From the NCBI RefSeq assembly GCF_030693405.1, contig NZ_JAUYAW010000055.1, positions 1 to 39,814 of the forward strand: a stretch of DNA of 39,814 nt. The letters are read 5' to 3'. Below are positions 15,605-24,303 of the stretch, in pieces. The position numbers were made by a program, and so were the translations under genes. Below the pieces are notes generated by a model, which worked only from the letters and a program-made list of their open reading frames with translations, was not told the DNA's origin and searched no databases. Position 1 is the first letter of the stretch; the number at the start of each line of letters is the position of its first letter. Origin of the DNA: Phenylobacterium sp. Its GTDB lineage: Bacteria; Pseudomonadota; Alphaproteobacteria; Caulobacterales; Caulobacteraceae.

Positions 15605-16984
15605 TCAGATCGCCTTGGCGTGCCTTTGAGCGTCCGGCGCCAGATAGGCGTCGAAAAGGGCGCAGATGGAGCGCACCAGCATACGGCCCCGGGGCGTCAC
15701 CTGCAGCATCCGGCCGTCCCAGGTCGCCAGGCCGTCCTGCCGGAAGTCGTGCAGTCGGGCGATGGCGTCGTGCAGATCGGCGAGCGTGCGGCCGTGGCGC
15801 TCGCAGGCGGCGACGAGATCCACGGCGAAGTCGCACATCAGCCGCTCGATGATGTCGGCGCGGAAGCGGTCTTCGTCGGTGACCGCGACGCCCCGGGCGA
15901 TGGGCAGCTTGCCGTCGGCGACCGCATGGCGCCAGCCCAGTTCGGCGGTGATGTTCTGCACATAGCCCCCCGGCGTCGTGCCGATGGCCGAGGCGCCGAG
16001 GCCGAGCAGCGTGCCGGCCGCGTCAGTGGTGTAGCCCTGGAAGTTGCGGTGCAGGGCGCCGTCGGCCGCGGCCTTGGCCAAGGTGTCCTCAGGCAGGGCG
16101 AAATGGTCGAGGCCGATCTGCACATAGCCCTCGGCCTTCAGCCGCTCGGCGGCGGCCTGGCTCTGCTCCAGCCGCTCAGCGGGGCCTGGCAGGGCGGCCT
16201 CGTCGATCAGCTGCTGGTGGGCCTTCATCCACGGCACATGGGCATAGCCGAACAGGGCGAGCCTCTCGGGGCGCAGGGTCAGCACTGCGTCCAGGGTGGA
16301 CAGCGTGTTGCGGGTCGTCTGGTGGGGCAGGCCATACATCAGGTCGAGATTGACCGAGGCGACGCCGGCTTCGCGCAGGGTCGCCACGCACTCGGCGATG
16401 TCCTCGAACTTCTCCTGGCGGTTCACTGCGCTCTGCACCTCAGGCGCCAGGTTCTGAACCCCGAGGCTGGCCCGCGACAGGCCGTGATAGGCCGCCGCCC
16501 GGATCCAGTCGCGCGACAGGACGGCGGGGTCCAGCTCGGCGGCGATCTCGGCGTCCGGGGCCACATTGAAGACGTGCCGCAGGCCGCCGAAGATGGTGGC
16601 CAGCTCCTCGACGCTGAGCATGTTGGGGGTGCCGCCGCCCAGGTGGATATCGCCCACAGCCATCTTGCCCGGCAGAGCCTGCTCCAGGGTCGAGAGTTCT
16701 GTCATCAGCAGGGTCACATACTCGCCCACCGGCTCATGGCGGTTCACCGCCCGGGTGTTGCAGCCGCAGTACCAGCAGAGCCGGGCGCAGAAGGGGATGT
16801 GCAGATAGACCGACACCGGCGTGGTGACTGGCAGATCAGCCAGCCAGGCGCGGTAGGCAGCCTCGTTCACCTCCGGGGTGAACTGCACCGCTGTAGGATA
16901 GCTGGTGTAGCGGGGGGCGCGGCCATCGTACTTGGCGATCAGGTGCGCGTCGGCGGGGGCGTGGGGATTGTAGAGCACGGTCAT
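15605..16984 (-). CDS. hemN: Oxygen-independent coproporphyrinogen III oxidase
   Basis: Radical-SAM enzyme of 459 residues that decarboxylates coproporphyrinogen III to protoporphyrinogen IX without O2, a step in heme synthesis. The [4Fe-4S] cluster motif is Cys66-x3-Cys70-x2-Cys73 (CARLCWYCGC), with the fourth HemN cysteine at 75. DIHLGGGTPNMLS follows and RAPRYTSYPTAVQF is the typical N-terminus. The HemN length and C-terminal domain set it apart from shorter HemW proteins. ATG 16984 is preferred to an upstream ATG (17032), which lies inside the FNR-like box. The box centred about 41 bases before the start fits FixK/FNR activation, providing heme for the cytochrome bd oxidase encoded upstream. 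Confidence 0.94.
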   Translation of the reverse strand: MTVLYNPHAPADAHLIAKYDGRAPRYTSYPTAVQFTPEVNEAAYRAWLADLPVTTPVSVYLHIPFCARLCWYCGCNTRAVNRHEPVGEYVTLLMTELSTLEQALPGKMAVGDIHLGGGTPNMLSVEELATIFGGLRHVFNVAPDAEIAAELDPAVLSRDWIRAAAYHGLSRASLGVQNLAPEVQSAVNRQEKFEDIAECVATLREAGVASVNLDLMYGLPHQTTRNTLSTLDAVLTLRPERLALFGYAHVPWMKAHQQLIDEAALPGPAERLEQSQAAAERLKAEGYVQIGLDHFALPEDTLAKAAADGALHRNFQGYTTDAAGTLLGLGASAIGTTPGGYVQNITAELGWRHAVADGKLPIARGVAVTDEDRFRADIIERLMCDFAVDLVAACERHGRTLADLHDAIARLHDFRQDGLATWDGRMLQVTPRGRMLVRSICALFDAYLAPDAQRHAKAI

Positions 16985-17018
16985 GCCCCCATCATCCTCA
17001 AGCGCTTGGCGGGCCGCC

Positions 17019-17032
17019 GTGACCCAGATCAA
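17019..17032 (-). promoter_or_regulatory. FNR/FixK box upstream of hemN
   Basis: Read on the minus strand this is TTGAT-CTGG-GTCAC, nine of ten positions matching the FNR/FixK consensus TTGAY-N4-RTCAA. It lies 35-48 bases before the hemN start codon. Confidence 0.7.
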
Positions 17033-17040
17033 AAGCCAGA

Positions 17041-17070
17041 AAGGCCGCCACGCCTGCGCGTGACGGCCTT
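17041..17070 (-). terminator. Terminator of the cydABX operon
   Basis: AAGGCCGCCACGC (17041-17053) pairs with GCGTGACGGCCTT (17058-17070) with a single G-T or C-A type mismatch and a 4-base loop. On the minus strand a TTTT run follows nearby. It separates cydX from the hemN promoter. Confidence 0.65.
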
Positions 17071-17095
17071 CCAGAGTGCAGATGGCGAGGCGTGA

Positions 17096-17209
17096 TCAGG
17101 CCTGATCCTCGTCATCGTCGATGGGCAGGCTGAACTCGTGCCAGAGGCCGTTGAGGACGCCAAAGGCCACCGCCAGGCCGATGCCCAGGATCCAGGCGAA
17201 ATACCACAT
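17096..17209 (-). CDS. cydX: Cytochrome bd oxidase small subunit CydX
   Basis: A 37-residue single-span membrane protein. MWYFAWILGIGLAVAFGVLN is almost identical in pattern to E. coli CydX (MWYFAWILG), with an acidic tail, DDDEDQA. CydX binds CydA and stabilises the heme d/b595 site of the bd oxidase. ATG 17209 follows AAGGA on the minus strand; longer upstream sequence is not conserved. It starts 21 bases after cydB ends, so it is the third gene of the operon. Confidence 0.93.
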   Translation of the reverse strand: MWYFAWILGIGLAVAFGVLNGLWHEFSLPIDDDEDQA

Positions 17210-17229
17210 GATCGGGTTCCTTCCGGCGT

Positions 17230-18378
17230 TCAGTAGAGGTCGGGATTGGTGCGCAGGCTGTCCAGGGTGACCCGGCCCCACAGCACCTTGAACACCCAGG
17301 CGGTGTAGGCGAGCACGATGGGCAGGAAGATCACCGTGACCACCAGCATGACGAACAGGGTCAGGTGGCTGGAGGACGAATTCCAGACCGTGAGGCTGGA
17401 ACGCGGATCGATGCTGCTGGGCAGGATGAAGGGGAACATGGACAGGCCGACGGTTGAGATGATGCCGAGCGCGGCCATGGACGAGCCGCCGAAGGCTAGG
17501 GGCTCGCGCCCCATGCGGATCCCGAGGAAGGCCAGGGCCGAGCCCAGGAAGCCCAGCACCGGGGCGGCGATCATCCAGGGATAGAGGCTGTAGTTGTCCA
17601 GCCAGGCCCCAGGGGCGGCGAAGGCGCCGCTCCGCAGCGGATTGGACGGTCCGGCGATGTCGGCGCCGGCGTCCAGGCTGAAGCCCAGGCCCCCGAAGCG
17701 GACAAAGGCGAAGCCGACGGCGAACAGGGCCAGGGAGGCGAGCGCGGTGACCGATCCGATGGTCCTGGCCCGGTCGCGCACCGGACCGTGATCGGCCTTG
17801 ATGGTCAGCCAGGCCGCCCCATGGGTCAGCAGCATGGTCACCGACAGGAGGCCGCAGACCAGGGTGAAGGGGGTGAAGAGGCCCAGGAACGGACCCTCGT
17901 AGAAGGATCTGAGGTCGCTATCGAGGCGGAAGGGTACGCCCTGCAGGACGTTGCCGACGGCGACGCCAAAGACGAGGGCCGGCACGAAGCCGCCGACGAA
18001 CAGGCCCCAGTCCCAGAAGGCGCGCCAGCGAGGATCAGGCCGCTTGGACCGGTACTTGAAGCCCACGGGCCGCAGGATCAGGGCTGAAAGCACCAGGAAC
18101 ATGGCCAGGTAGAAGCCGGAGAAGCTGACGGCGTAGACCATGGGCCAGGCGGCGAAGATCGCCCCGCCGCCCAGGATGAACCACACCTGGTTGCCTTCCC
18201 AAGTCGGGCCGATGGTGTTGATCACCTGACGGCGCTCAGCGTCATTGCGCCCCACGAAGGTCAGCAGGGCGGCGACGCCCAGATCGAAGCCGTCGGTCAA
18301 GGCGAAGCCGATCAGCAGGACCCCCATCAGGGCCCACCAGATGACGCGGAGCGTCGGATAGTCGAGGAGCAGTTCCAT
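17230..18378 (-). CDS. cydB: Cytochrome bd ubiquinol oxidase subunit II
   Basis: Integral membrane subunit of 382 residues, about eight or nine helices. The N-terminus RVIWWALMGVLLIGFALTDG with FDLGVAALL and GPTWEGNQVWFILGGGAIFAAWP are CydB signatures; Asp and Glu residues here form the proton path. The C-terminus is short and polar (RTNPDLY). With CydA it makes the high-affinity terminal oxidase that reduces O2 to water using ubiquinol. It starts 11 bases after the cydA stop. Confidence 0.97.
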   Translation of the reverse strand: MELLLDYPTLRVIWWALMGVLLIGFALTDGFDLGVAALLTFVGRNDAERRQVINTIGPTWEGNQVWFILGGGAIFAAWPMVYAVSFSGFYLAMFLVLSALILRPVGFKYRSKRPDPRWRAFWDWGLFVGGFVPALVFGVAVGNVLQGVPFRLDSDLRSFYEGPFLGLFTPFTLVCGLLSVTMLLTHGAAWLTIKADHGPVRDRARTIGSVTALASLALFAVGFAFVRFGGLGFSLDAGADIAGPSNPLRSGAFAAPGAWLDNYSLYPWMIAAPVLGFLGSALAFLGIRMGREPLAFGGSSMAALGIISTVGLSMFPFILPSSIDPRSSLTVWNSSSSHLTLFVMLVVTVIFLPIVLAYTAWVFKVLWGRVTLDSLRTNPDLY

Positions 18379-18389
18379 GGGGATGATCC

Positions 18390-19961
18390 TTACTCGGCCG
18401 CCACGGGGATCGGACCGGCCGGCTCATCGACCGGATGCTGGTCCTCGCTCTTGGCGTACGGGCCTTTCTTGATGGTGTGGAGGATGAGCCCGACCTCAAC
18501 GATGGCCAGGATCCCGTAGAAGACGGTGAAGCCGATGATGGTGGTCCAGAGCTGCGGCACGGTGAGGCTGGAGGCTCCCAGGAAGGTCGGCAGGACCCCC
18601 TCGATGGCCCAGGGTTGACGGCCGACCTCCGCCAGAACCCAGCCCAGCTCGGCGGCGATCCAGGGCAGGGGTATGATCAGCACCGCCAGGCGCAGGAACC
18701 AGCGGGTCTCGTAGCGCCGCATGGAGGCCAGGACGAAGGCGGTGGCGAAGAAGGCGACCATCAGGAAGCCGATGCCGGCCATGATCCTGAACGACCAGAA
18801 CATCAGCGGCACATTGGGCACGGTGTCCCAGGCCGCGGTGCTGATGGCCGCGGCGTCGGCCTGGCGGGGATCGTCCACATAGCGCCGCAGCAGCATGGCG
18901 TAGCCGAGGTCGTTCTTGTGCTCTTCGTACTGCGCCCGGGCGGCGAGGTTCTCAGGGTCGGTCTTCAGCCGCTCGACAGCGTCATAGGCGATGACGCCGG
19001 ACTCGATGCGGGTCTCGGCCACGGCCACCAGATCAAGGATGCCCTCGACCTCCTGGTCGAAGCTACGGGTGGCGATCAGGCCCAGGACGTAGGGGATCTT
19101 GATCTCAGACCCGGTGGAGCGGGTCTCCAGATTGGGCAGGCCAAACAGGGTTAGCCCGGCCGGCGCCGGCTCGGTCTCCCACATGGCCTCCAGGGCCGCG
19201 AGCTTCATCTTCTGGTTGTCGGTGAGCGCGTAGCCGGACTCATCGCCCAGCACGACCACCGAGAGCGAAGCCAACAGACCGAAGGCCGCGGCTACGGTGA
19301 AGGAGCGGATGGCGAAGGCCCGGTGACGTTCCTTCAGCAGGTAGTAGGCCGAGATCCCCAGCACCACGACGGCGGCCAGGACGTAGCCGGCGCTGACCGT
19401 GTGGACGAACTTGGCCTGGGCGACCGGATTGAACAGCACCGCCTGGAAGTCGACGATCTCCATCCGCATGGTCTGGGGATTGAAGGCCGCGCCGACGGGG
19501 TTCTGCATCCAGCCGTTGGCGATCAGGATCCACAGGGCCGAGAGGTTGGATCCCAGGGCGACCATGAAGGTGACGCCCAGGTGGGCGAGCTTCGACAGCT
19601 TGTCCCAGCCGAAGAACATCAGGCCGACGAAGGTGGCCTCCAGGAAAAAGGCCATCAGGCCCTCGATGGCGAGCGGCGCGCCGAAGATGTCGCCCACATA
19701 GTGCGAGAAGTAGGACCAGTTGGTCCCGAACTCGAACTCCATGGTGATGCCGGTGGCCACCCCGAGGACGAAGTTGATTCCGAAGATGGTCGCCCAGAAC
19801 CGGGTGACGGTCCGCCAGATCTGGCGGCCGGTCATCACATAGATGCTCTCCATGATGACCAGCATGAAGGAGAGGCCCAGGGTCAGGGGCACGAAGAGGA
19901 AGTGGTACATCGCCGTCAGCGCGAACTGGAGGCGGGATAACTCGACGACAGCGAGGTCCAT
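18390..19961 (-). CDS. cydA: Cytochrome bd ubiquinol oxidase subunit I
   Basis: Heme-bearing subunit of 523 residues. His20 (MYHFLFVPLTLG) corresponds to the N-terminal heme ligand, the His in AKFVHTVSAGYV to the b558 ligand, and EVGRQPWAIEGVLPT is the GRQPW quinol-loop end. Its length fits the long-Q-loop class of E. coli CydA rather than the short type or the cyanide-insensitive CioA. ATG 19961 is preceded by AGGAG. It heads the operon cydA-cydB-cydX and is divergent from cydDC across an FNR/FixK box, so microaerobic induction is expected. Confidence 0.97.
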   Translation of the reverse strand: MDLAVVELSRLQFALTAMYHFLFVPLTLGLSFMLVIMESIYVMTGRQIWRTVTRFWATIFGINFVLGVATGITMEFEFGTNWSYFSHYVGDIFGAPLAIEGLMAFFLEATFVGLMFFGWDKLSKLAHLGVTFMVALGSNLSALWILIANGWMQNPVGAAFNPQTMRMEIVDFQAVLFNPVAQAKFVHTVSAGYVLAAVVVLGISAYYLLKERHRAFAIRSFTVAAAFGLLASLSVVVLGDESGYALTDNQKMKLAALEAMWETEPAPAGLTLFGLPNLETRSTGSEIKIPYVLGLIATRSFDQEVEGILDLVAVAETRIESGVIAYDAVERLKTDPENLAARAQYEEHKNDLGYAMLLRRYVDDPRQADAAAISTAAWDTVPNVPLMFWSFRIMAGIGFLMVAFFATAFVLASMRRYETRWFLRLAVLIIPLPWIAAELGWVLAEVGRQPWAIEGVLPTFLGASSLTVPQLWTTIIGFTVFYGILAIVEVGLILHTIKKGPYAKSEDQHPVDEPAGPIPVAAE

Positions 19962-19991
19962 GAGGGACTCCTAGGAAGCTGCGCCATTCGT

Positions 19992-20011
19992 ATATGCGAT
20001 GTTGCGCATAT
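19992..20011. promoter_or_regulatory. Palindrome beside the FNR/FixK box of cydA-cydD
   Basis: ATATGCG-N6-CGCATAT is a perfect 7-bp inverted repeat, four bases from the FNR/FixK box and 31-50 bases before the cydA start. It is distinct from the FixK consensus, so it may bind another regulator, or be a promoter -10 region that happens to be symmetric. Confidence 0.4.
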
Positions 20012-20014
20012 TCC

Positions 20015-20028
20015 TTGATCCAGATCAG
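20015..20028. promoter_or_regulatory. FNR/FixK box between cydA and cydD
   Basis: TTGAT-CCAG-ATCAG matches TTGAY-N4-RTCAA at nine of ten positions. It is centred about 60 bases before the cydA start and 41 bases before the cydD start, and so could activate both directions. Confidence 0.75.
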
Positions 20029-20062
20029 GCTGCGACGCCGGTCGGGGGTCTAAGAGGGATCG

Positions 20063-21685
20063 ATGCGCCTTCCCCTGTCTGAGCACCTGGCCGCCGGGCC
20101 TCGTTCGTCCCGTCTCGGGCCGGGGCTGTTCTGGGTCCTGGACGCCGCCGGCGCCGTGGTCTTCGCCCTGGGTCTGGCCGGCGCCGTCACCCATCTGAGC
20201 GTCGGCGTGGCGGGCGGTCCCTGGCCGTGGCTTGGCGCCCTGCTGGCCGGGGCGATGCTGCGGGCCGTCTCCATCTTCGCCGCCACCAGCGCCGGCGCGC
20301 GCCGGGCTCGCCAACTGAAGGGCTTCCTGCGGGAGACGGTCTTCCGGGCCGCCCTGCGGGTTCCGGCGGGCCAGGCCGCGCCGATCGGCGAGCGGGCCGC
20401 CGCCGTGGTCGATGAGGTCGAGGCCCTGGACGGCTGGTTCTGCCGGTTCGAGCCCCTGAGCTTCGCGGCCAGGATCAGCCCTGTCCTGGTGCTGGGCGCC
20501 ATCGCCCTGGCCAGTCCGATCAGCGCCCTGATCCTGGTGGGCGCGCTGATCCCCTTCGCCCTGATCATGGCCCTGGCCGGCATGATGGCCGCCGACGCCG
20601 CCCGGGCGCAGTTCGAGGCCCTGGGCCGGCTGTCGGGCCTGTTCATCGATCGCGTCCGGGCCCTGCCGGTGGTGCTGGCCTTCCAGGCCGAGGCGGTCGA
20701 GGCCGCCAAGGTGGAGGGCGCCGCCCGCGGGGTGGCCCGCCGGACCCTGGCGGTCCTGCGGTTCGCCTTCCTGTCATCGGCCGGGCTGGAGTTCTTCGCC
20801 GCCCTGTCGGTGGCCCTGGTGGCGGTCTATGCGGGCTTCAACCTGTTGGGGCTGTTGCCGATCCCGGTTCCAGAGAAGCTTGATCTCGGCCGCGCGCTCT
20901 TTGTCCTGGCCCTGGCGCCGGAGGTCTATCTGCCGCTCCGCCGGCTGGCCGGGGCCTATCACGACAAGCAGGCCGGTCAGGCTGCGGCTGAGAGGCTGGC
21001 GCGGCTGCTTGATGGCCCGGCCGTTCCCGCGGCGGGGGGCGAGGGTCTCCCGGACGGGCCGAACCTCGCTTTTGAGGAGGTGCGGCTCACCTATCCCGGC
21101 GGCGCGACTATCGGCCCCATCAGCTTCACCGCCCCGGCGGGCAAGGTCACCGTGCTGCTGGGCGCCAGCGGATCTGGCAAGACCTCGCTGTTGTCGGCGC
21201 TGGTGGGCGCTGCGCCCCTGTCGGCCGGAGAAGTGAGGGTGGATGGACTTCGCCTGTCCTCGGAGGGCTCCTTCGCCCGGTCGGTGGCCTGGGCTGGTCA
21301 GGCGCCGGCGCTGGCGCCCGGAAGCGTGGCCGACAACATTTCGCTGGGGCGTCCGGGCGCATCAGCCGAGCTCGTCGCGGCGATCGCCGACAAGGTCGGC
21401 CTGGCGGCGGTCATGGCCGGGCGCGCCGAGGGGCTAGACACCCGACTGGACGAGCGGGGTTCGGGCCTCTCAGGGGGTGAGCGTCGGCGGATCGGCCTGG
21501 CGCGGGCCTGGCTGAAGCCAGCTCCTATTCTCTGCCTGGACGAGCCCACGGCCGATCTGGACGCCAGGGCCGAGGCCGAGATGATCGAGGTTCTGGCCAG
21601 CATGGCGCGCGGCCGCACCGTGCTGATCGCCAGCCATTCCGAAAAGGTGGCGGCCATGGCCGACCATGTGGTGCGTCTCCCATGA
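20063..21685 (+). CDS. cydD: ABC exporter subunit CydD
   Basis: Half-transporter of 540 residues, with an N-terminal six-helix membrane domain and a C-terminal ATPase. Walker A is GASGSGKTSLL (about residue 372), the signature is LSGGERRRIGLARAWL, and Walker B ILCLDEPTADLD. CydDC exports glutathione/cysteine, or in another view handles heme, and is required for assembly of the bd oxidase. Its position divergent from cydAB and overlapping the next ABC gene by four bases settles the identity. ATG 20063 is the first start after the FNR box; only a weak ribosome-binding site (GAGGGATCG) precedes it. Confidence 0.93.
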   Translation: MRLPLSEHLAAGPRSSRLGPGLFWVLDAAGAVVFALGLAGAVTHLSVGVAGGPWPWLGALLAGAMLRAVSIFAATSAGARRARQLKGFLRETVFRAALRVPAGQAAPIGERAAAVVDEVEALDGWFCRFEPLSFAARISPVLVLGAIALASPISALILVGALIPFALIMALAGMMAADAARAQFEALGRLSGLFIDRVRALPVVLAFQAEAVEAAKVEGAARGVARRTLAVLRFAFLSSAGLEFFAALSVALVAVYAGFNLLGLLPIPVPEKLDLGRALFVLALAPEVYLPLRRLAGAYHDKQAGQAAAERLARLLDGPAVPAAGGEGLPDGPNLAFEEVRLTYPGGATIGPISFTAPAGKVTVLLGASGSGKTSLLSALVGAAPLSAGEVRVDGLRLSSEGSFARSVAWAGQAPALAPGSVADNISLGRPGASAELVAAIADKVGLAAVMAGRAEGLDTRLDERGSGLSGGERRRIGLARAWLKPAPILCLDEPTADLDARAEAEMIEVLASMARGRTVLIASHSEKVAAMADHVVRLP

Positions 21686-23319
21686 CCCTGTCTCTCCAGA
21701 GCCTGGTCGCCGAGCAGCGGCGAGCCCAGGGACATGCCCTGATGCTCTCGGCCCTGGCCGCCGCCGTTCTGGCGCTCTGCGCCGTGCTGCTGATGGGCCT
21801 GTCTGGATGGTTCATCGCCGCGGCGGCGGCGGCAGGGGCCGGGGGCAAGGCCGCGGTGATGGCCTTCAACTATCTGCTGCCGAGCGCCGGCATCCGGCTG
21901 CTGGCGATCCTGAGGACCGGCGCCCGCTATGGCGAGCGGCTGGCTGGCCACGCTGCGGCCCTGAACGCCCTGGCCGAGATCCGGCCGGCCCTCTACCGCG
22001 CCCTGGCCCTGGGCCGTCCGGAAGCCGCCCTGGCGATGTCCGCAGGGGAGGCTTCGGCCCGCCTGGTGCAGGATGTGGATGCGGTCGAGACCCTGTTTGT
22101 GCGGCTTTCGGCGCCCTGGGCTGCGGCTGCAGCCCTGGTTGCGGGGCTTGCCCTGACCCTGCTGGCCGGTCCCGCCCCAGCGCTCTGCCTGCTGGCGGCC
22201 ATGGGTCTGCTTCTGGTGGTCGGTCGGCTGCTTGCTCAGCGGGTGTCCACTGAGCCAGGGCGTGAGGTTCAGGAGGCGACCGGCCAGCTGAAGGACGCGG
22301 TGGCCGCCTATCTCGCCGCCAGTCCGGACCTCGTCTGCTACGATCTTGAAGACCGCGCCGTGGCCGCGGTCATGGCCCATGACCAGCGTCTGGGCCAGGC
22401 CCAGGGCCGCGTGGTCGATGGGGAAGCCCTGATGACCGCCCTGCAGGCGGTGGTCAGCGGCCTGGCGGTGGCTGCGGTGCTGCTGGCCGCACGGGACGTC
22501 GCCATCCCCCTGGCGGCCCTGGCGGCGCTCAGCACCGTTGTCGCCCTGGAGGGCGCCGCGGGCCTGCTGCGCGCCTTCGAACGGGCCGGCGCAGCGGCCG
22601 AGGCCGAACGCCGCCTCAATGAGGTGCTGATCCCTGCGTCCGAACCCGCGCGCAGTCCCGATCCGTTCGGGGGCCGGGACCTGACCCTGCCCATCGGCGG
22701 CGGCGTGCGGCTCGCGCCCGGCGTCCGGGCAGCCCTGGTCGGCCCGTCCGGCTGCGGCAAGACGCAGATGCTGGAGCGGCTGATTGGTCTGCGGACAGCC
22801 GGCCTTGAGGGCTTCGCCATCGCCGGAACGCCGCTGGCGCGCCTGACCCCGGCCTTCGTGCGCAGCCAGTTCGCCTATGGTCCGCAGGACGCCCGGATGC
22901 TGACCGGCAGCGTGCGGGACAATCTCCTGCTGGCCTCGCCGCGGGCCAGCGACGCCGAACTGTGGCTCGCTCTGGCCGACGCCGGTCTGGAGGACCGGAT
23001 CTCCGTCATGGCCGGCGGCCTCGACGCCTGGCTGGGCGAGGGCGGCGCGCGGCTGTCGGGGGGAGAGCGCCGGCGATTGTCCCTGGCGCGCGCCCTGCTG
23101 CGCCCGTCGCCCTGGCTGGTTCTCGATGAGCCCACCGAGGGCCTGGATTCGCAAACCGAGGCCCTGGTCATCGCGCGGCTGGAGCAACGCCTGGCGCGGA
23201 CGGGGCAGGGCCTGCTGCTGGTCTCGCACCGTCCAGCGCCGCTCGCCCTTTGCGACAGAACTCTGAGGCTGGCCGATCCGGTCGCCGGCCTTGAGCCCCT
23301 TGCGACCGCCGCCGGCTGA
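21682..23319 (+). CDS. cydC: ABC exporter subunit CydC
   Basis: Second half-transporter of the CydDC heterodimer, 545 residues. The membrane domain begins with a cluster of Ala/Leu-rich helices, followed by an ATPase with Walker A GPSGCGKTQML, the Q-loop FAYGPQDARMLTGSVRDN, signature LSGGERRRLSLARALL and Walker B WLVLDEPTEGLD. The region linking membrane domain and ATPase is shorter than in many CydC proteins and lacks the usual first strand before Walker A (RLAPGVRAALV). It is coupled to cydD through ATGA. Confidence 0.92.
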   Translation: MTLSLQSLVAEQRRAQGHALMLSALAAAVLALCAVLLMGLSGWFIAAAAAAGAGGKAAVMAFNYLLPSAGIRLLAILRTGARYGERLAGHAAALNALAEIRPALYRALALGRPEAALAMSAGEASARLVQDVDAVETLFVRLSAPWAAAAALVAGLALTLLAGPAPALCLLAAMGLLLVVGRLLAQRVSTEPGREVQEATGQLKDAVAAYLAASPDLVCYDLEDRAVAAVMAHDQRLGQAQGRVVDGEALMTALQAVVSGLAVAAVLLAARDVAIPLAALAALSTVVALEGAAGLLRAFERAGAAAEAERRLNEVLIPASEPARSPDPFGGRDLTLPIGGGVRLAPGVRAALVGPSGCGKTQMLERLIGLRTAGLEGFAIAGTPLARLTPAFVRSQFAYGPQDARMLTGSVRDNLLLASPRASDAELWLALADAGLEDRISVMAGGLDAWLGEGGARLSGGERRRLSLARALLRPSPWLVLDEPTEGLDSQTEALVIARLEQRLARTGQGLLLVSHRPAPLALCDRTLRLADPVAGLEPLATAAG

Positions 23320-23350
23320 GGTCGCCAGCCGCCGGCGTGCGGTCGTGACG

Positions 23351-23384
23351 AAGGCGCCCCGGACATGGACCGCCGGGGCGCCTT
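23351..23384 (+). terminator. Hairpin after cydDC
   Basis: AAGGCGCCCCGG (23351-23362) and CCGGGGCGCCTT (23373-23384) form a perfect 12-bp stem with a 10-base loop, 31 bases after the cydC stop. No long T-tract follows, but position and stability fit a terminator. Confidence 0.65.
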
Positions 23385-23438
23385 CACAGACCTATAGGTT
23401 GGGGATGGAGTGCGACGGCCCCTGGCGAAAGCAAGGTT

Positions 23439-23490
23439 GCCGGCGCAGCGGGCCAGCTCCGTCTGGGGCGGAGCCGGGCGCTGCGCCGGC
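23439..23490. repeat. Large nested inverted repeat in the cydC-fixK gap
   Basis: GCCGGCGCAGCG (23439-23450) pairs perfectly with 23479-23490, and GCTCCG (23456-23461) pairs with CGGAGC (23469-23474) inside it. The result is a long two-part hairpin between the convergent genes cydC and fixK. It may be a second terminator, for fixK, or a structured RNA. The rest of the gap (23320-23592) shows no convincing gene. Confidence 0.5.
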
Positions 23491-23592
23491 GGGGCGCTGA
23501 AGCTGGAGTTCGACCGCGACGGGGTGGTGCGGCGATGAACTCCCGTCTCGACAGGTCCGGGCGCGGGCCTGGGCGGGCCCGCGCTCGATGGC

Positions 23593-24237
23593 CTATTCGG
23601 CGAGGCGTTCCAGCGCGTCCCAGCGCGTGACACGGAAGCGGCGGCAGCCGTCGAACTCGACGACCGAGGCGCCCTGGAGCTGGGTCAGCATCCGCGACAC
23701 GGTTTCAATGGTGAGTCCCAGATAGTCGGCCATGTCCTGGCGACCCATGGGCAGGGCGACCTGCTCGGACCGGTCACGTTGGGCCAGGTCCATGAGGAAG
23801 GAGGCGACCTTCTCGCAGGCCGTCTTGCGGCCGAGAACCAGCAGGTGCTCCTGGGTGCGTTCCAGCTCGCGACGGGTGGCCTGCCACAGGGCGCGGTCCA
23901 GGTCCTCGTCGCCGGCGAAGGTCTTCACCGCCGAGCGCTTGACCACCAGCAGGGTGCAGTCGCAGAGGGCCTCGGCGGAGAAGCGGTGCAGGTCGCCGGT
24001 CTCCAGGCCCACGAGATCGCCGGGATAATAGAAGCTACCCACCTGGCGGCGGCCGTCGCTCAGCAGGCGGGTCGTGCGCACCGCGCCGGTGACGACGATG
24101 TAGAGAAGATCGGCCTCTTCATCCTGACAGAAGATCTCCTCGTCCTTGGCGAAGTTCATCCGAAGGCCGAGGCGTTCCATCACCTGGGCGATGGCCGGCG
24201 TGGCGATGGGGGCGTCGGGGGCGTAGGCGAGGGTCAT
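23593..24237 (-). CDS. fixK: FixK-type Crp/FNR transcription regulator
   Basis: Regulator of 214 residues. It has a cyclic-nucleotide-binding-like barrel (DEEIFCQDEEADLLYIVVTGAVR, GDLVGLETG), a dimer helix, and a C-terminal winged helix with the recognition segment MGRQDMADYLGLTIETVSRML, whose Glu-x-x-x-Arg specifies TTGAT boxes. The N-terminal cysteine cluster of oxygen-sensing FNR/FnrN is missing, which marks it as FixK: controlled by FixLJ, not by its own iron-sulfur cluster. Two cysteines (ALCDCT) are in the barrel and do not fit that cluster. ATG 24237 follows AAGGA. It probably activates hemN, cydAB, cydDC and the oxidoreductase next to it through the boxes listed here. Confidence 0.9.
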   Translation of the reverse strand: MTLAYAPDAPIATPAIAQVMERLGLRMNFAKDEEIFCQDEEADLLYIVVTGAVRTTRLLSDGRRQVGSFYYPGDLVGLETGDLHRFSAEALCDCTLLVVKRSAVKTFAGDEDLDRALWQATRRELERTQEHLLVLGRKTACEKVASFLMDLAQRDRSEQVALPMGRQDMADYLGLTIETVSRMLTQLQGASVVEFDGCRRFRVTRWDALERLAE

Positions 24238-24303
24238 GGCGGAGGTCCTTGAGCCGATGACTGCATCCTGGCCCGCGCCGCCTTCGCCCAACATTCGGGT
24301 CTG

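Noticed and set aside
15599..17095. A 498-codon open frame on the plus strand opposite hemN
   Set aside because: hemN is beyond doubt, and the opposite frame has no family features.
21298..23229. A 643-codon open frame on the minus strand, antisense to cydD and cydC
   Set aside because: Both plus-strand ABC genes have complete Walker and signature motifs; the antisense protein is rich in Gln, Gly and Arg without recognisable structure.
23291..23534. Possible short gene or gene remnant in the cydC-fixK gap (frame ending LKLEFDRDGVVRR)
   Set aside because: No ribosome-binding site, no conserved motif, and the frame runs through two strong hairpins. The short peptide end looks protein-like but is too little to support a pseudogene.
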